Below, piece after piece: positions 14,765 through 31,167 of a stretch of 64,000 nucleotides of DNA. How positions within the stretch are numbered: the first letter of the stretch is position 1; the number at the start of each line of letters is the position of its first letter. Source of the DNA: Whitmania pigra (taxonomy: Eukaryota; Annelida; Clitellata; Hirudinida; Haemopidae). A model generated the notes under the pieces. It was not told the DNA's origin, did no database searches, and saw nothing but the letters and a program-made list of their open reading frames with translations. The position numbers and the translations under genes were made by a program. The stretch is taken from the NCBI GenBank assembly GCA_021613335.1, contig JAJTWR010000350.1, positions 402,501 through 466,500 of the forward strand, written 5' to 3'.

Positions 14765-17215
14765 GTGGATGAACGGATAATTGGATGCGTGGACAGAGCG
14801 GATGATCGCGTGCTTCTGAAATACATTCGGTGCTTCTTGATCCCATTGACATCCACGAACTTCATGAACATTATGTCTTTGTAAGGTCTCAGAGCATGAA
14901 TTTTACCTAATTTGTAGCCTTTAATAACTTTATTATTATTTATTTATTTATTTATTATTTTATTAATTTAAAGTTCGTGTTATCACAAAGTACTGGTTTT
15001 GGCTGACTAATAAATTATATCACTAACAAGTATTAAGCTGTAAGTTAAAATAATTCTATACAACCACGGTTTAACTTGTCATGAAACAATCGAACCTTAT
15101 CACGAAGAATATGAAATATATCCAACGTTAACTTTCTTTTTAAGACAGTGCTAGCAACACGTGCCACATTAGGATGACTAGGACGATGATGATGATGATG
15201 ATGATGACGAAGACGTTGATGACGAAGATGATGATGACCATAATTATGTCGACGGCATCGACGATGATGATAATGAGACAGATGAAGGTGATGATGGCGA
15301 CGATGACGACAATGAGATTGCTGCTGCTGCTGCTGATGATGATGATGATGGTGATAACGAGGAGGAGGAGGAAGAGGAGGATGAGGAGGATGGTGGGTAT
15401 CGATGAGGCAGGGTTGTTATCATGAGATCTGATAAGCAGCAAGGCATTAAACCACCAGCCACAAGAACCTCAAACGAGACGCAATCAAAACGAATTTGTC
15501 GCATTCCGCTGAGCAGGGAAAGAGTCACGCAGGTTGCCTGGTTACGTCACGCAACGATGGACTCGTCACGCTCCATTGGAAGTCACACATGACCGAGTTG
15601 AGACCTTAAGATTTGATTCTGGATTCTGTATAGAAAAAGGTTCGGTGCTTTAGCGAGGACCCTTCATTAAAAGAGTATCATAATTTGAATTTTTATTTTA
15701 TTATATGCTATTAACTCTTTTGCTTAAAACATTCTATAATAACAATTTTTATTGTAATTAATATTCAAGCAGATCAATTTCTTTAAAATTTGCAGTATCT
15801 TTAATAACATTATTGACTGTTTATTAAATTAACTAACTTCGTAATAATTAACCTAATATTTTAGAATTCTTTTACATTTTTTACAGTTATTATAAAATGA
15901 TAGTAAAACATATTAAGATCATAACATTATACCACTATATAATCATGACAACACAACATTACTCCAATCATTGAAACACAATGCCGTTCCACCTGATACC
16001 GGAGATTATAAACCTTCATCATTCATTCATCCATTCATCCATCTATTCATTCATCCATCCATTCATTCATTTATCAATTCATCCATCAATTCATCCATTC
16101 ATCCATTCATTCATTCATTCATTCGTTCGTTCGTTCATTCATTCATTCATTCATTCATTCATTCATTCATTCATTCATTCATTCATTCATTCATTCATTC
16201 ATTCATTCATTCATTCATTCATTCATCCATTCATTTTAATCATACTCTCCATCCATTCCAGCCACCTGTGGCTTCTCACGGAGATTCTTGTTTCCACTCA
16301 CAATCCGTGATCGCAATGAATGTCGACCTGGTTTTAGCCGGAAGTAAAAAGCAACCAATCAGGAGGAAGGACACTGATTGGACAACAGGCGGTTATTTTT
16401 CTTGTCTTTTCTGACGCAACAACCCATGTTTGTTGAGTCAACTAACTTTGTAATAATAAAAACAATATTCAATATTCGGAATAATAAAAACAATATTCTT
16501 AATGTTATTATCAGTTGACAGTTAATATTATGTTTATGTTAGAAACAGTATGTTATTATGTAATCGTCATAATATGACATGTTTATTAATTAACATAATA
16601 TTTTTAATGTTTTCTAAATGCGTTTCAATGATAATTATATAATATAGTCAAGAGCCTAGAACAACATTTACTTGCAACATAATTACAACAATAACCAGGT
16701 TGATACGGACTTTTTAAGGTTCTTAATTTAATTCAATTTAATATTATAATATCATAATCATTTAAATAAAATAAACAACATTTATTATTTTTTTTATTAT
16801 TACCATCATCATCATCATCGTCATCGTCATCGTTGTTCGGCCATTATTTGTCGTACTATTATTAAACCATTCCTTTGTTTTCTCACTTAAATCATGTGCT
16901 TTTGCAGAGTTTCCAATTATTACTGTAAAAAGTAGGTGATTGTCCAATTAAATGTTCCTAATTGCTTCGGACTTGTTTTAACGAACCACGTTTCGCGATT
17001 CCATTCATCACCTGACAGTAGTACCCTTTCCAATTACAATTTATTGCAACTTTTTTTGTAAGCAATAAATGATATAAATTAAAATAATAAATAATATAGA
17101 TTAAAATAATAAATAATATAAATTAAATATTACATCGAATACGTTTACTGATTGTTTGCCTTGTTGATTTAGTGCTTCGAATAAATGAAATTTAAGCAGC
17201 CAAACAAATAACAAA
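14765..17215. repeat. Intergenic with (GAT)n, (CATT)n and AT-rich parts
   Basis: 15,183-15,400 is degenerate (GAT)n followed by (GGA)n. 16,017-16,228 is (CATT)n grading into (CATC)n, with a perfect core at about 16,134-16,228. The rest is AT-rich. No domain-bearing frame was seen. Confidence 0.7.
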
Positions 17216-20200
17216 CATCATCATCATCATCATCATTACCATCATCATCATCATAATCGTCACCACCCTGTGAAAGACCATCATTATAAAGAGGAGCAAT
17301 TAAGCCACTTTGTTAAGAGCAAACTAGCGTGTCGTGATAAGGATGAAGACGATGTTTTCAAACTTCTGACGGTAAATTAAAAATACAGAGTCACGTGATC
17401 TGTTCAAAATGATTTTGACGAAATTTAATCGAGATGAAATACAAGGCCTTGTCTGATGCATGGATGCATGATGCGTTGATGTGGGGTGCATTGATTGTAT
17501 AATATGCAATGTATATCGTCAGAAATGCATCAGTCTTGTCAAGGCATTTGTCCCAGGTGATGTAAAATGTAATGTGCAGCAACACACGACGGCTTACATC
17601 ATGATACTTGCACCCCATGAAATTCTAAAGACCTCCCACCTCGATGAGATGGTTACGAAACCCAAGCTTGTTAGCAGGACACCTGCCGGGCACTCTAGGT
17701 TTGAGCGGGAATTCTTTGTACCAGGCCTCATTATAAGCAAGTCTTTCTTTCACTGAAAATGTCTGCCTTCCATTCATCAGTGAACTTTTGAATCTTTGCC
17801 TCTGCTTTGTCAGGCTGTGTTGATCCTGTTTGTATTGACGGTGTTAAAAATTCAATTTAATTATTTTTTTGTACAATTTTTGTTATTCTATTATTATTGG
17901 TTGCACAATAGAGAAACGCATTTTTTTTTTAATTTGAAGATTAAACGACATAAAATATTAGAATAGAATCTTTAAATAGATCTTCTTTGTTGGCATGTAA
18001 TAGGCTAATTTATAAATTAAAGGCTGATTAATGGCCAAAATATTAAAATGAAAAATGAGTTGCATGAAAATATGAATATTATATTAAAATATTATCGACC
18101 AAAAGTTTGATAATTAGAATGTTATTACCTCGTTCACAACATTGCCCTACAGCAAACATATAGTTACATCGAGTCTGGATGATATTAACACGAATTAAGA
18201 ATAAATTGATATTAAATATTGATTTAACATGTTATCGCAATGCATTTATTCGTCATAAGGCAGAATAATCACATCTAAATGTAAGAGAAATGTCTTTGTG
18301 TAAATGATGACTTGAGATTACCGGGCATACGAGAAGTCGTATAATTTTATCCGCTGCCTACGTATTATGCATCACTCCATAAATATTTTATCAGTTCTTT
18401 CCATCATCATTCCAGCTTTATTCCCCTCAGTTTAGGTGCCAAATCAAGCCTCGATGATGACAAAGACGCCGATGATGGCGTCATAAACCCTCAATATAAA
18501 GCGCCAGATGGAGATGAGAATATTAATAAAATGAAAACAAAGAGAAAAGAAAAACATTTCCAGGGGAAGATTATAAAAAAATTTTCAGGAAACTCGCTCG
18601 GTGAAAAAAGTTCGGTTCTGAGAAATCCATGATCACCCGGTAATTGTTCGTGTTTTATGAGATTCCGCACGCATCATTATCTTCTCTTTAACAGGGTCAT
18701 TACCACCCCCTCTCTTAATCTTTTGTAGGGGACTGAGGGTCAAATTGGTTTTGCAGCCGAGAACGTGTGAGATTTCAATAGGAGACAAAGGCTGGATTTT
18801 TTTTCCATTTCGACTGCCATCCACTCGTAAGATCCAATCTTCGTGCCAGTAAGTTGTTTTACCTCGTCCAGATGTTCCTCTGAGGTTCTATTTTTAGCTC
18901 TTCCACCTGCTCCACAAAGTGCTGAACAGCTGACGCTGGTTTGGAACGACCGTTGTAGATGGCGCTTTGAAAAAGCGGAAAAGTGGAGTTGGTTGAGACA
19001 GGAAGCTGTAATGGCTGAAATGAGTATCATTTACAAGGAATTGTCCCGATGTTAAAACGATCTTCAATCTGATCGTCGATAATTGCATCCGTTGACGGTG
19101 ATTGTGATTATTGCCGTTAATGATTGTGATAATGATGCTTTTAATGTAAATGGTGAAAATGTTGATGACATTGGAGGGAAATGAAACGCTGAAGAGCAAG
19201 CAACTTCCTGCTGTTTATTTTGCCAGCCGCATCTCCACCATCTTTTGTTTGTTTACCGGAATTCACCCGCTTTCGCGTCAGTATATCTTCTAATCTCCAA
19301 GCATTGCCATGGTTACACAATATTTACCATTCACCATAAGGCGTTATTGCATCGTAAGGTCGTCTCGGTGCAAGTTCTGCTTTGAGGACAAAGGCTTTCG
19401 AAGAGTTGGACATCCATTCACAAAATGGGATACTTGAGTGCCAAAAATACTTCACAGAATCCTCAAGTGAATTACCTCAATGATGGTGTTTCGATGGTTC
19501 GAGTGCAATTGAAATTAATTAGTTTCATTCAACACACTTCATTCCTTCGGATGAATGGAAGATTGAGTGAGAACAGGAGTAACCTGGTTGCGCCGCAAAT
19601 GTCGCAGTACATCTCAGCGCATCTGGTTGTCAGAAAAGAATCGTGTTGGCATGCCTGATTGAAATATTTCAAACCATGGCATCCTCCTAAATTTAATATT
19701 CTTTTACGCTCATCAAGTTGAAGTGATGTAAATTATCCGACCTTGGGCCTATTGTAAAATGATGAATTGGGTGGAATGTGCTGGATTTTAAGGAGGGCGG
19801 TGGCTCCAAATGGTGTTGGACATCATTTGTAAATCGAACTAGATTTTAGCTATGGATTCGTGGATAAAAATGCTTTTTTCCAATACCAGATTTATTATTA
19901 ACTTGAAAAAATTATTGAACAAACTAGTAACGGATGACAATCTGATTTTTGATAGACAGACTGAATTCAGACTCAATACTTCAAAATTGATGCCTCATTC
20001 TAGACACAAAAATATTATATCCTCTCGATCGACCAACAAAGCCACAATAAATGGAGTTGGGATTTAACGAGGTAGTCAAAATTCATCTGTTCTTTGAGTT
20101 TCATCGATTTGCATAATTTAATAATTAATTGCTACAATCACTACCTTTACGACAATCTACTCAAATCTAATTATACATTATTATTAATAACATGACTAAC

Positions 20201-21570
20201 AAAAGGTTAGTGTGCAAATTATATCTTCATGAGAACACATGTTGGGTAAATCTGTGTCTATCCCGTGTTTAATGAGGTTATACCAAAAATTTGTATGAAT
20301 CATTAAGGTTGTCGTAAGACATGCCTAGCTTTGCTTAATACTCGGCAATGTTTTAATGATGTAAATAATAAATTCAAACGAAATAAGAACGTAAAAATAG
20401 ATAATCGCTTCTGACATCTCAGATATGCGGGGGATGTAAACACAAACAGACGTCGCCATTACGCTGGGAACGCAGCCGATGCGGAAACCGTTGCGCAACG
20501 AGCAGACGAGAAAATACGAGCGAATAGCCCGGTTACATCATCGCAAAACAAACAAAATAAACAAAACGAGATCCAAGATAGGCATATTGATGTGAATGTA
20601 ACTACATACCGCCCGGTGCAAATTATTTTCAGATAGATGATGATAAGACGAACGTAGAAACTATTTGATATATCTTTTATTTTCATATAAATCATAAACG
20701 CGCCACATCACATTAGGTTTTAATTTATTTCGTAACTCCATCGTAATAAAATCAAGGCTCTTGCTTATTCTTCTAAGGCAACCAGTTCCCTACAAATTGC
20801 TGGCAAAACTATAGTAGTTGCAGATGAGAGGCCAGAAGCCCTTCTGGAAGAGCCCAGAACAAACTTTAATCAATTTTAAACTCTAATTTATTTAACATTT
20901 AAACAATACTTTAAAATTTAAACTTTAACAATAAGCCTAGGAAACAGATGCATCTACTAACTGATCAATGAACCTAGTAAAAAACTCAACAGTTAAAATA
21001 TCAATAACAGTAATGACTTAATTCTCATGGAGGTAAGAGATAACAGATTAAAACAATGACACAAATAAAATACTTCATCATTGAAGGCATGTACTGATTT
21101 GTAAGCACTTTGTGAAAGTAAGAAAAAAGCCATTTTAAATGGGACCTGACAATTGAGCATGATCCAGCCAGCCATTAACAAAAGCTATAAAACAATGGAA
21201 TGAAGCAATAGATGTTGCCCCTGGCTGCCATTTTTAGATTCAAATGAATCAGACACAACATTAGATCATTTCAACAGATAATTTTGAGACAAAACATAAA
21301 AAATCCAAACGACGAATCACTTTGACAAATTCCCAGATACCTGTAAAACTAACCATTGTTGTCCTCAATTCATCTTTTGTTTTGCTCTGGTGATCCACAA
21401 AATGTTGAAAAATGAGATATCAATAACCTGATGCTTGGGTCGTGATTGTTGTATTTAATTGTTAACACGAGATCTGATCAAAACAATGAGATTTCAAATG
21501 GTATCTGCAGGATAGAACCATCCAACAATAATGCCCAGAAGGGGTTGACTATCATTATCATCATCATCAT
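17216..21570. other. Intergenic, no supportable gene
   Basis: Begins with a short (ATC)n near 17,218. Several frames of 60-100 codons occur (17,481-17,756; 18,843-19,055; 19,425-19,658; 20,459-20,695), but none has a recognisable domain or matching splice partners. The frame at 18,843-19,055 is the least random-looking (Trp/Glu/Lys-rich end) and could be an isolated terminal exon. Part of 20.7-21.6 kb may be downstream flank or 3' UTR of NUDT21. Confidence 0.4.
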
Positions 21571-21786
21571 CACTTTATTACCACACTTTGTTTCTCGAAT
21601 TCGTTCAAACTAAAACGGTCAAAGAAATGATATTTAGATTTGCTAAAGTCAGTCACAGTCTCGACAAATCAGACCACGGTGAAGTGGAATAATAAAAAAT
21701 TGAATGATAAACAATCGATTGCGAGTTACAATCTTCATCTGCTTGTAAACAGTCATGTTTCCCTTGATGTCGCTGCATCTTGAAGG

Positions 21787-24820
<3,034 letters not shown>

Positions 24821-25196
24821 CTTGGTTCGTAGATGTTTAGATTTAAAGCAATTCAAAACAAAGTACTAAGACAGTTGTTGTATATATTAAAGCGATAATA
24901 AATGATTTTCAAGATACTTTTAGTGATTTGTTATAATGAAAAAAATTTCGCTATGCATAAATAATATATAATTGTTGTACATAAAAGATTTTTGAAATTT
25001 GCACTTATAAGATAAGCAAAGACTTTTTAAATTCAATAAAAATGAAATTACATTAAAGATAAAGATAAAATTAAATTATACGGTTTCAATACATAACGAT
25101 TTGTTTTCCAAACTGCTGAAGGATTGGTTTCAAGGAGTAAGAGGCGTTTTGCGGCGTTAAACGAAAACTTTTATAAGGTAAAATACAACATTTTTA
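24821..25196. promoter_or_regulatory. Bidirectional intergenic promoter region
   Basis: Only 376 bases separate the start codon of NUDT21 (minus) from that of the membrane-protein gene (plus). The stretch is AT-rich, with no clear TATA box or CpG-rich island. A shared promoter is inferred from geometry only. Confidence 0.45.
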
Positions 25197-27377
25197 ATGT
25201 ATCTAACCAATTCGAGTCGACTTGAGTTGTTTGGAAATGGAAGCTTTAACGAATCTGATTATTCTGAGAGCGAAAGTTTGGATACGAAGACCAGGATAGC
25301 TATAATTGCGATTCCGATTTTAGTGGCCGCTTCATTTATTATTGGGTACGTTGCGACCATTCTCTGCAAAGTCACCCAATGGAGAAAGGGGCCATCATGT
25401 CCGGAAAATGGGAGGGTCAAATCTTCTGAACGCGAAAACATAAGCGACCTCAACCTGGGACAAACGGCAGCTAACCTTGACAAGAAGGTTATTTCCGAGA
25501 AAAATGCATATTTACAACAAGATGAAGTCTTTGAATATGCTGTACGACCTTGCTTCGCCAAAGAAGATTTTAATAAAAGTGTGCCAATAACGAAGAGAAG
25601 GTACTCAACTACCGATGATTCTAATGATTCGACGTCTACTCCATCAAACCGTGGTACAAGCAAATATTCATACCCAAAAAGGCGTTGCAACCAAATGAGA
25701 ACCAATCATAGAATTAGCATGAAGCACAGAGGATATGGGCTAACAGTCAAAAAATCCTTTGTAAGATCGCGAATTGTCGAAGGGCCGTTAATGATGGGAA
25801 GAAATAAAGGTCGAAATTCTGACAACATCAGCACAACTCCATACCCGTCATCTCTTTCAACGTTTAAATCAATAGGCAGAAAACCTCTGACGTCTAGGAA
25901 TGTCCCACCCATGAAAAATGTTGTCGGTCAGACTGCTTGTTTGGACTCTCAATGCGACTGCAGATTATGCCGTCGTTACTCCAAGAGCAGCTCGATGCTT
26001 CCAAATAGGGGTAGTTTGGTGCCTGCTACAACATCTGGAGAAGAAAGAAAAGGAAGTGTCTGCAGTTCGTGTGCCGACTATCGATCTGGTAAGAGCATGT
26101 TTATTTATTATAAATGTTATTTATTAAGACATAAGTTTGTTTATCAGTTAAAGAACAATTGAATTTTACTGGTGATTTCTGCTTAAATGTTCACATAATT
26201 GGAATTCTGATGAGATTTTAATTGCGGCTTAAATTTGCTGCCGTTTGATGTAAAATGTTAGATTAACATCAATTTGAACAAAAATTAGTGTGAAATCAAT
26301 TTAAACCAACAGACTACAATAGAACAAGCAACAAAATTCATTCCCATAGAAATGTTTTCCCATCTATCGATGACGATGATGAAGAAGAAGATAATATCAA
26401 CGAAATGGAGGTTGATGACATGGTTAGAATGAGTTCATCGGAGGTGCGTCATCATCCGAGCACCATAAAATCTGCGCCAACACTCCTTGGAACAGATATT
26501 TTCTCTTCCCCATCGCTGCATTTGGATGATCTTGTACCTGCCAATGATGTTAGAGCCTTCTCGAACACAAACTGTTTTCCGTCTGCGTGGGATTACGAAC
26601 CTGGAGGTTTTAGAGATTACGAAGTTTACAAAAACAGATTAAGAAACTTACAACGAATTCAACACTATCGCGTTCGTCCATATTTCCACCAGAACTACTA
26701 CAACCAAAGGCTCATCGGGCATTCCAGAATCGATACCAGAAAGATACCAGAAACCAGGCCGAGAGTTCGTGAGTTGGTTTACTTCAAATATGAAAATCAA
26801 ATGTGGGCTGCCGTTAAAGATGGAAATAGTTCTAACTGTCGCGTAATCCCTATCGGCTGGCTACGCGACGAAGACTGTTCTGAGAACAATTGCAGCTGCA
26901 GTTACTGTGATTCTCGATACAGCAGTTGCTCCTCCAATGATAGTTACGTGGAGTATGCTGACCAGAGAAGATATTCCAATCAATTTTCGACCAGACGCCC
27001 CTGTCATCTTTATTCATCTTCCGAAGATTGGAACAGACGCGACAACAGGTTAAAGAGGAGTTCTCACGTTCACCCTCACTTCAAAGGAGATGTGACCCTT
27101 AACAGGTGCCCTCCGAAAAGAAGTTACCAAGACGATTTTCAACGGGTGAGAATATTTGTGAATGGTTTTCAGAAGTATTTTAAACTCTCGATTAAACCAT
27201 ATAGAATAATTGATTTGAGCTGTATATATAGGTGATTTTAGTGCCAGATTAATTATATAGTCATATTAATTATTATTTAAACTTTAATGATGACAGAAAT
27301 TCATTCGTCGGAATCCTGATGGACAAGACGTTCAGACGAACATTCAAAGCGATCTCGGTCCATTTGTAACCGGTTGA
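25197..27377 (+). CDS. Novel single-pass membrane protein, Cys-motif tail (3 exons)
   Basis: I do not recognise a family. Exons 25197-26088, 26313-27145 and 27297-27377 join in phase to 1,806 bases (601 aa). An in-frame TAA lies 18 bases before the ATG. The predicted protein has a short N-terminus with possible N-glycosylation sites (NSS, NGS, NES), one hydrophobic segment at about residues 34-57 (IAIIAIPILVAASFIIGYVA), and then a long Ser/Arg/Asn-rich tail, presumably cytoplasmic. The tail holds two similar small cysteine motifs, one in exon 1 (QCDCRLCRRY) and one in exon 2 (NCSCSYCDSRY), and an acidic run SIDDDDEEEDN at the start of exon 2. The C-terminus ends GPFVTG. No signal peptide precedes the membrane segment, so a type III or signal-anchor topology is likely. 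Exon 1 alone reads on past its donor to a stop at 26162, a truncated form if that intron is retained. Confidence 0.75.
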
Positions 27378-27554
27378 AATGTCATTTTATTTGTAGCGTG
27401 AAGACATTTTGTAAGAAGTCTTCAGTTTTTTTAATTTTACTCGTGGCGAACCGTTTCCATTTAAAGCTTTTTTGTTTGAAGATGACCAACTGACTTTGCC
27501 TTATGTGAATAATGATCTTTTTAGTTTTGAGTTTAAAACGTTTTTGAGATTTAA

Positions 27555-27560
27555 AATAAA
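27555..27560 (+). terminator. Poly(A) signal AATAAA
   Basis: AATAAA 178 bases after the stop codon of the 601-aa membrane-protein gene. It is the first canonical hexamer downstream on the plus strand. Confidence 0.5.
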
Positions 27561-28433
27561 CTTTACACATTAATTGGTCAGGACTAAAGTATTAGACGTT
27601 CACATTACTGTGCATGAAAACTTGACCTAAAATAAAAAAGAAATATCGTTGATAATATGTTTGCAAATATGTCCACCAAATACTCTTTGCTGATCATAAT
27701 TAGTGAATAGAGCTCTAACTTAATTGAAGGCTTTATAAGGACAAGTTTTAATTAAGTAGGTCCTCTTTAAAGAGTGACAACTACTTTAAGTTTTAATTTC
27801 TACTCTCCGACTAGTTGTTTTTTTCCTTTTTTTAATTTTTATTGAAACGCAAAACCAGTACAAGTTGGAACGAAAAAAAAAGGAACGTCATTAAGGAAAA
27901 ACTCTCGCTAATAGACGTCCTATTGCCCTTAAGAGACTAGTTATTGTTTCTTGATTTTGACAAGAAAAACAATATTGTTTGATGACATATGTCATCAATT
28001 TGGGCAAAGCCTCCCTTCTCAAATCATCACATTTTTACCGACACTGGTCCAACTGGGTTTCACACTGCTACAAAAACTTTCTCCAAGGAAAGCTAGCTCG
28101 GGTTTGAAGTTCCGTTCACCATTACAGGCAAATTCGGATTCATTGTCCCGCCCACCTGACTTTCAGATTGGATTCATCTCAAAAACGTGAGAAATGAGCA
28201 GGCTGGGTTTTTCCATTAATTAAAAAGATTTATTTAAAAAAATTAATTGGGTTATACTTAAATATCAAATTCATAAATAATCAGTTGTCAATTTTTTGTA
28301 TTAATTCTCCGATTTGTTGCTGCGAATAACAATTTACCCCATTGCTGGGGTAAATAACGGATCGTTCTAGTTTAGTTTAATTCGCTTTTTGTACAAGCGT
28401 ATCATTTACAACATGTCTTAAAAGTTTCACGAA

Positions 28434-31105
28434 ATGCCACCAAAGAGTGTATTCTGGCAATTTTTTGAAAAAAAGGATAACAACACGGCGATATGTCTGT
28501 GCTGCGGCAAAACTTTAAAGACCAGTGGCAACACCACCAATCTAAGAAGTCATATTGAAAGCAAACATGGAGGACCTAGGAATCATTTATCAGTAAAACG
28601 ATCTACGAAGAAACTGAGATCTATTACTTTTCCACGTACTCCCTCTATTGAAATTGTCCCAAAGACTGAAGACATAAATGGTGCGAAAGATGTTGACAAT
28701 TCATTCCATTTTTCTAACGGGAGTGATTACTCTACAAGTTTAGAATCATTGTTGAAGCAATCCACACAGCATCAATCATTGCAAGGATGGAACTTAACAC
28801 AAGAGAATAGCAACAATTCAAAGATAACAAATGATATTCTTTATATGATGTGCAAAGATGGAGATTCATTTTCTATTGTTGAACATCAGGGATTTAAGAG
28901 ACTCATCAAAAACTTAGCTCCAAACTATTCAATGCCTTCAATGGAGGTAATGGAAAGTTTGTTTTTAGAAAAGTATGATGCCATTTCTAGTATTTTTAAA
29001 ACTCGGTTAAAAAGAATTACAGATTGTACATTATCTATTAATACGTGGACAAATTTTGAAGTGAAATGTTTTTCAAATTTAACATTACATTTCCATGAAG
29101 AACATTCAACACATGAAACATCTAGCTGCACAATTGGAACATTTGAAATGCATCACGAACATTCAATAGATCGTGTTGCCCAAAACATAAAAAATATGTG
29201 CGACAAATGGAATATTTCCGAGGATCAAATTTTGGCAGTCGTAACGAACGGCACGCCCGTCATATCTGCCGGGGTCGAAATCGCTTTCGATCGTAGGAAA
29301 CACGTTCCTTGTTTTGCAAGCATGTTGAACTTGTTTGGCGAGACGGCGGTCGCAAATATTGCCGAAGTTCGAACGCTGCAGAAGCGAGTTAAAGAAGTCA
29401 CGGCCTCGGTCTTGAAGGACGCCAGCTTCGGTGAAGAATGGATCAAACTAAATGATAAAAAGCTGCTCACGAACAATTCTAACCATTGGCTTCATAACCT
29501 TCAAGTGTTTCGAACGATCCTAGAACTTCAGTCCGGTCTCGTCGGGATGCCGAACCGCAGTCTCGAGGATCAAAAGTTGCTGACGAAGGACGAGATTTCA
29601 GATCTTGCGGACGTCTGCTCGGTTCTGCGACCGCTGGAAAGCGTCGCTAAGGAAATAAGCACGCCGGGAAAATACTTGACGAGCAGCACGGTCATTCCGC
29701 TCGTGCACATCCTTCGAGATAAACTGATCAAACTCGAACCAAAAAGGGAGGTAGGAATGAAGTTGAGACAGCATCTCTTAACGGATTGTGAGAGCAGATT
29801 CAATGCCACGGAGAAGCTGACGGTCCTGGCAGCTGCGACGTTTTTGGATCCTCGATTTAAAATAATGTACTTCAAGGATAAGACTGCCATCGACGACGTT
29901 GTGGACTTTGTTGGAAATTTGATCTTAGATCAAGATGTCAAAGGTGATCCACCCTCTGGAGGTATGATATGTGATTAAACATTTTAATCATTTTATATCA
30001 AAGAGATTTTGTTTGGTGGTGATTTGATATTGTTTACTTTTACTACTTTATTCATGGTAAAAGTCCTAAATTTCTTAAATTCAATTTTTTAGAAATTGCT
30101 ACTTTAGAGAAAGACTTAGAGAGTTGATATTTTGTTTAAATAAATTGATATTATGAACTTTAACATGCTACTATCTTGTATTATACTTCTAAATTATATA
30201 AGAATGAATAATAAAAATCTAAATGCTGTTATTTTTTTTATTATTGTTGGTCCTAAAAAATGGAGTGGAACGTCCTTAAAAGTCATAAATTTTAGTTTTC
30301 AAGATCCTGTACGAACCATGTTTATTCTTAATAAGTATATTTGTGTAGTGCCATAAGGCTTAAGAACCAGGGGCACATTGACCATTTAGATGGTGCTGCC
30401 ACATGGGGGGCTTCGTAGCAACCGAAGCTAGGTTGTGGCAGATAACGAGTGTTCCTTGCACGAAGGTAATCCCTGAGCATTGAACTTTTGCAATGTTTTA
30501 AATGTGAATGGAATCTATGAAATATGTATATATAATTATATATATGTAGATATATATACAATCTATATATCTATAACACAATTTTTTTATAAAAAAATCT
30601 TGTTTTTGTTAGCTTAATTTTGTTTATTTTTAAAAACAATTATTGCATAAAGAATAATTGATTGGTAAAGGTTAAGAGGTGCAATATTATTACTCATCAT
30701 TATTGATCATTAGAAGTTAAATTAAAAAAAATTGTTATTGCATTTGCCACAGAACTGGACTCGATTTTTATCGATCACAACAGAAAAGTCGATGCCACGT
30801 GGCAAAATTCAAACGCCTCTCTTTCGTCCGATCTGCCGAAAGAACTGCTGTCCTACGTAAGGGCACCGGCAGAAAAGATCCTTCAGAATCCATTGCAGTT
30901 TTGGAAGCAGATGGGAACATGTTATCCTGCTCTTGCAAACATTTCCACAAAGTTTTTAAATTTGAAAGCATCTTCTGTGCCACCAGAACAAGTTTTTTTC
31001 AAGAAAGCTGAAGATGTGAATAGAGGAATAAGTCTTTTAGATGACAACATGCTTTCAAAATTAATGTTTATGAAAAGCATTGATGATGAATTTTGGAATT
31101 CTTAG
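28434..31105 (+). CDS. ZBED-like protein derived from an hAT transposase (2 exons)
   Basis: Exon 1 (28434-29961) and exon 2 (30753-31105) join in phase (G|AA) to 1,881 bases (626 aa). Residues 1-50 form a BED zinc finger (C21, C24, H40, H45; CLCCGKTLKTSG and HIESKH). The middle is an RNase-H-like hAT core with HVPCFASMLNLFG, NHWLHNLQVFRTILE and AATFLDPRFK. The C-terminus is the hAT dimerisation region (NPLQFWKQMGTCYPALANIS, SVPPEQVFF). Positions where active hAT transposases carry the first two catalytic Asp residues appear as Asn here (INTWTN for TDxWTS; VTNGTP for TDNA), and the usual His of HCxxHxLNL is Ser. A long intact frame with lost catalytic residues suggests a domesticated ZBED-type DNA-binding protein rather than a mobile element. 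I found no terminal inverted repeats or target-site duplications. Confidence 0.88.
29962..30752 (+). other. Intron of the ZBED-like gene
   Basis: The 791-base intron starts GTATGA and ends TTTGCCACAG. Positions 30,345-30,480 are GC-richer (GCCACATGGGGGGCTTCGTAG) than the AT-rich flanks and could be a small inserted repeat. A (TA)-rich run follows at 30,520-30,570. Confidence 0.6.
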
Positions 31106-31161
31106 TTTTTGATGCATATTATTATGTTAATTACTAAATGTAGTTTGCAATCTAAATTGTT

Positions 31162-31167
31162 AATAAA
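31162..31167 (+). terminator. Poly(A) signal AATAAA
   Basis: AATAAA 57 bases after the stop codon of the ZBED-like gene. Confidence 0.6.

Noticed and set aside
14186..14871. WMDG and IHPS repeat proteins
   Set aside because: Artefacts of the (GGAT)n array, open in all frames and on both strands.
17391..17756. Overlapping 75-91-codon frames on both strands
   Set aside because: No domain, no splice partners; composition like surrounding intergenic DNA.
18843..19055. 70-codon Trp/Glu/Lys-rich frame
   Set aside because: Possible terminal exon, but no compatible upstream exon was found; too weak to call.
20459..20695. 78-codon Cys/Phe-rich minus-strand frame
   Set aside because: Hydrophobic chance frame without signal-peptide context or homologous pattern.
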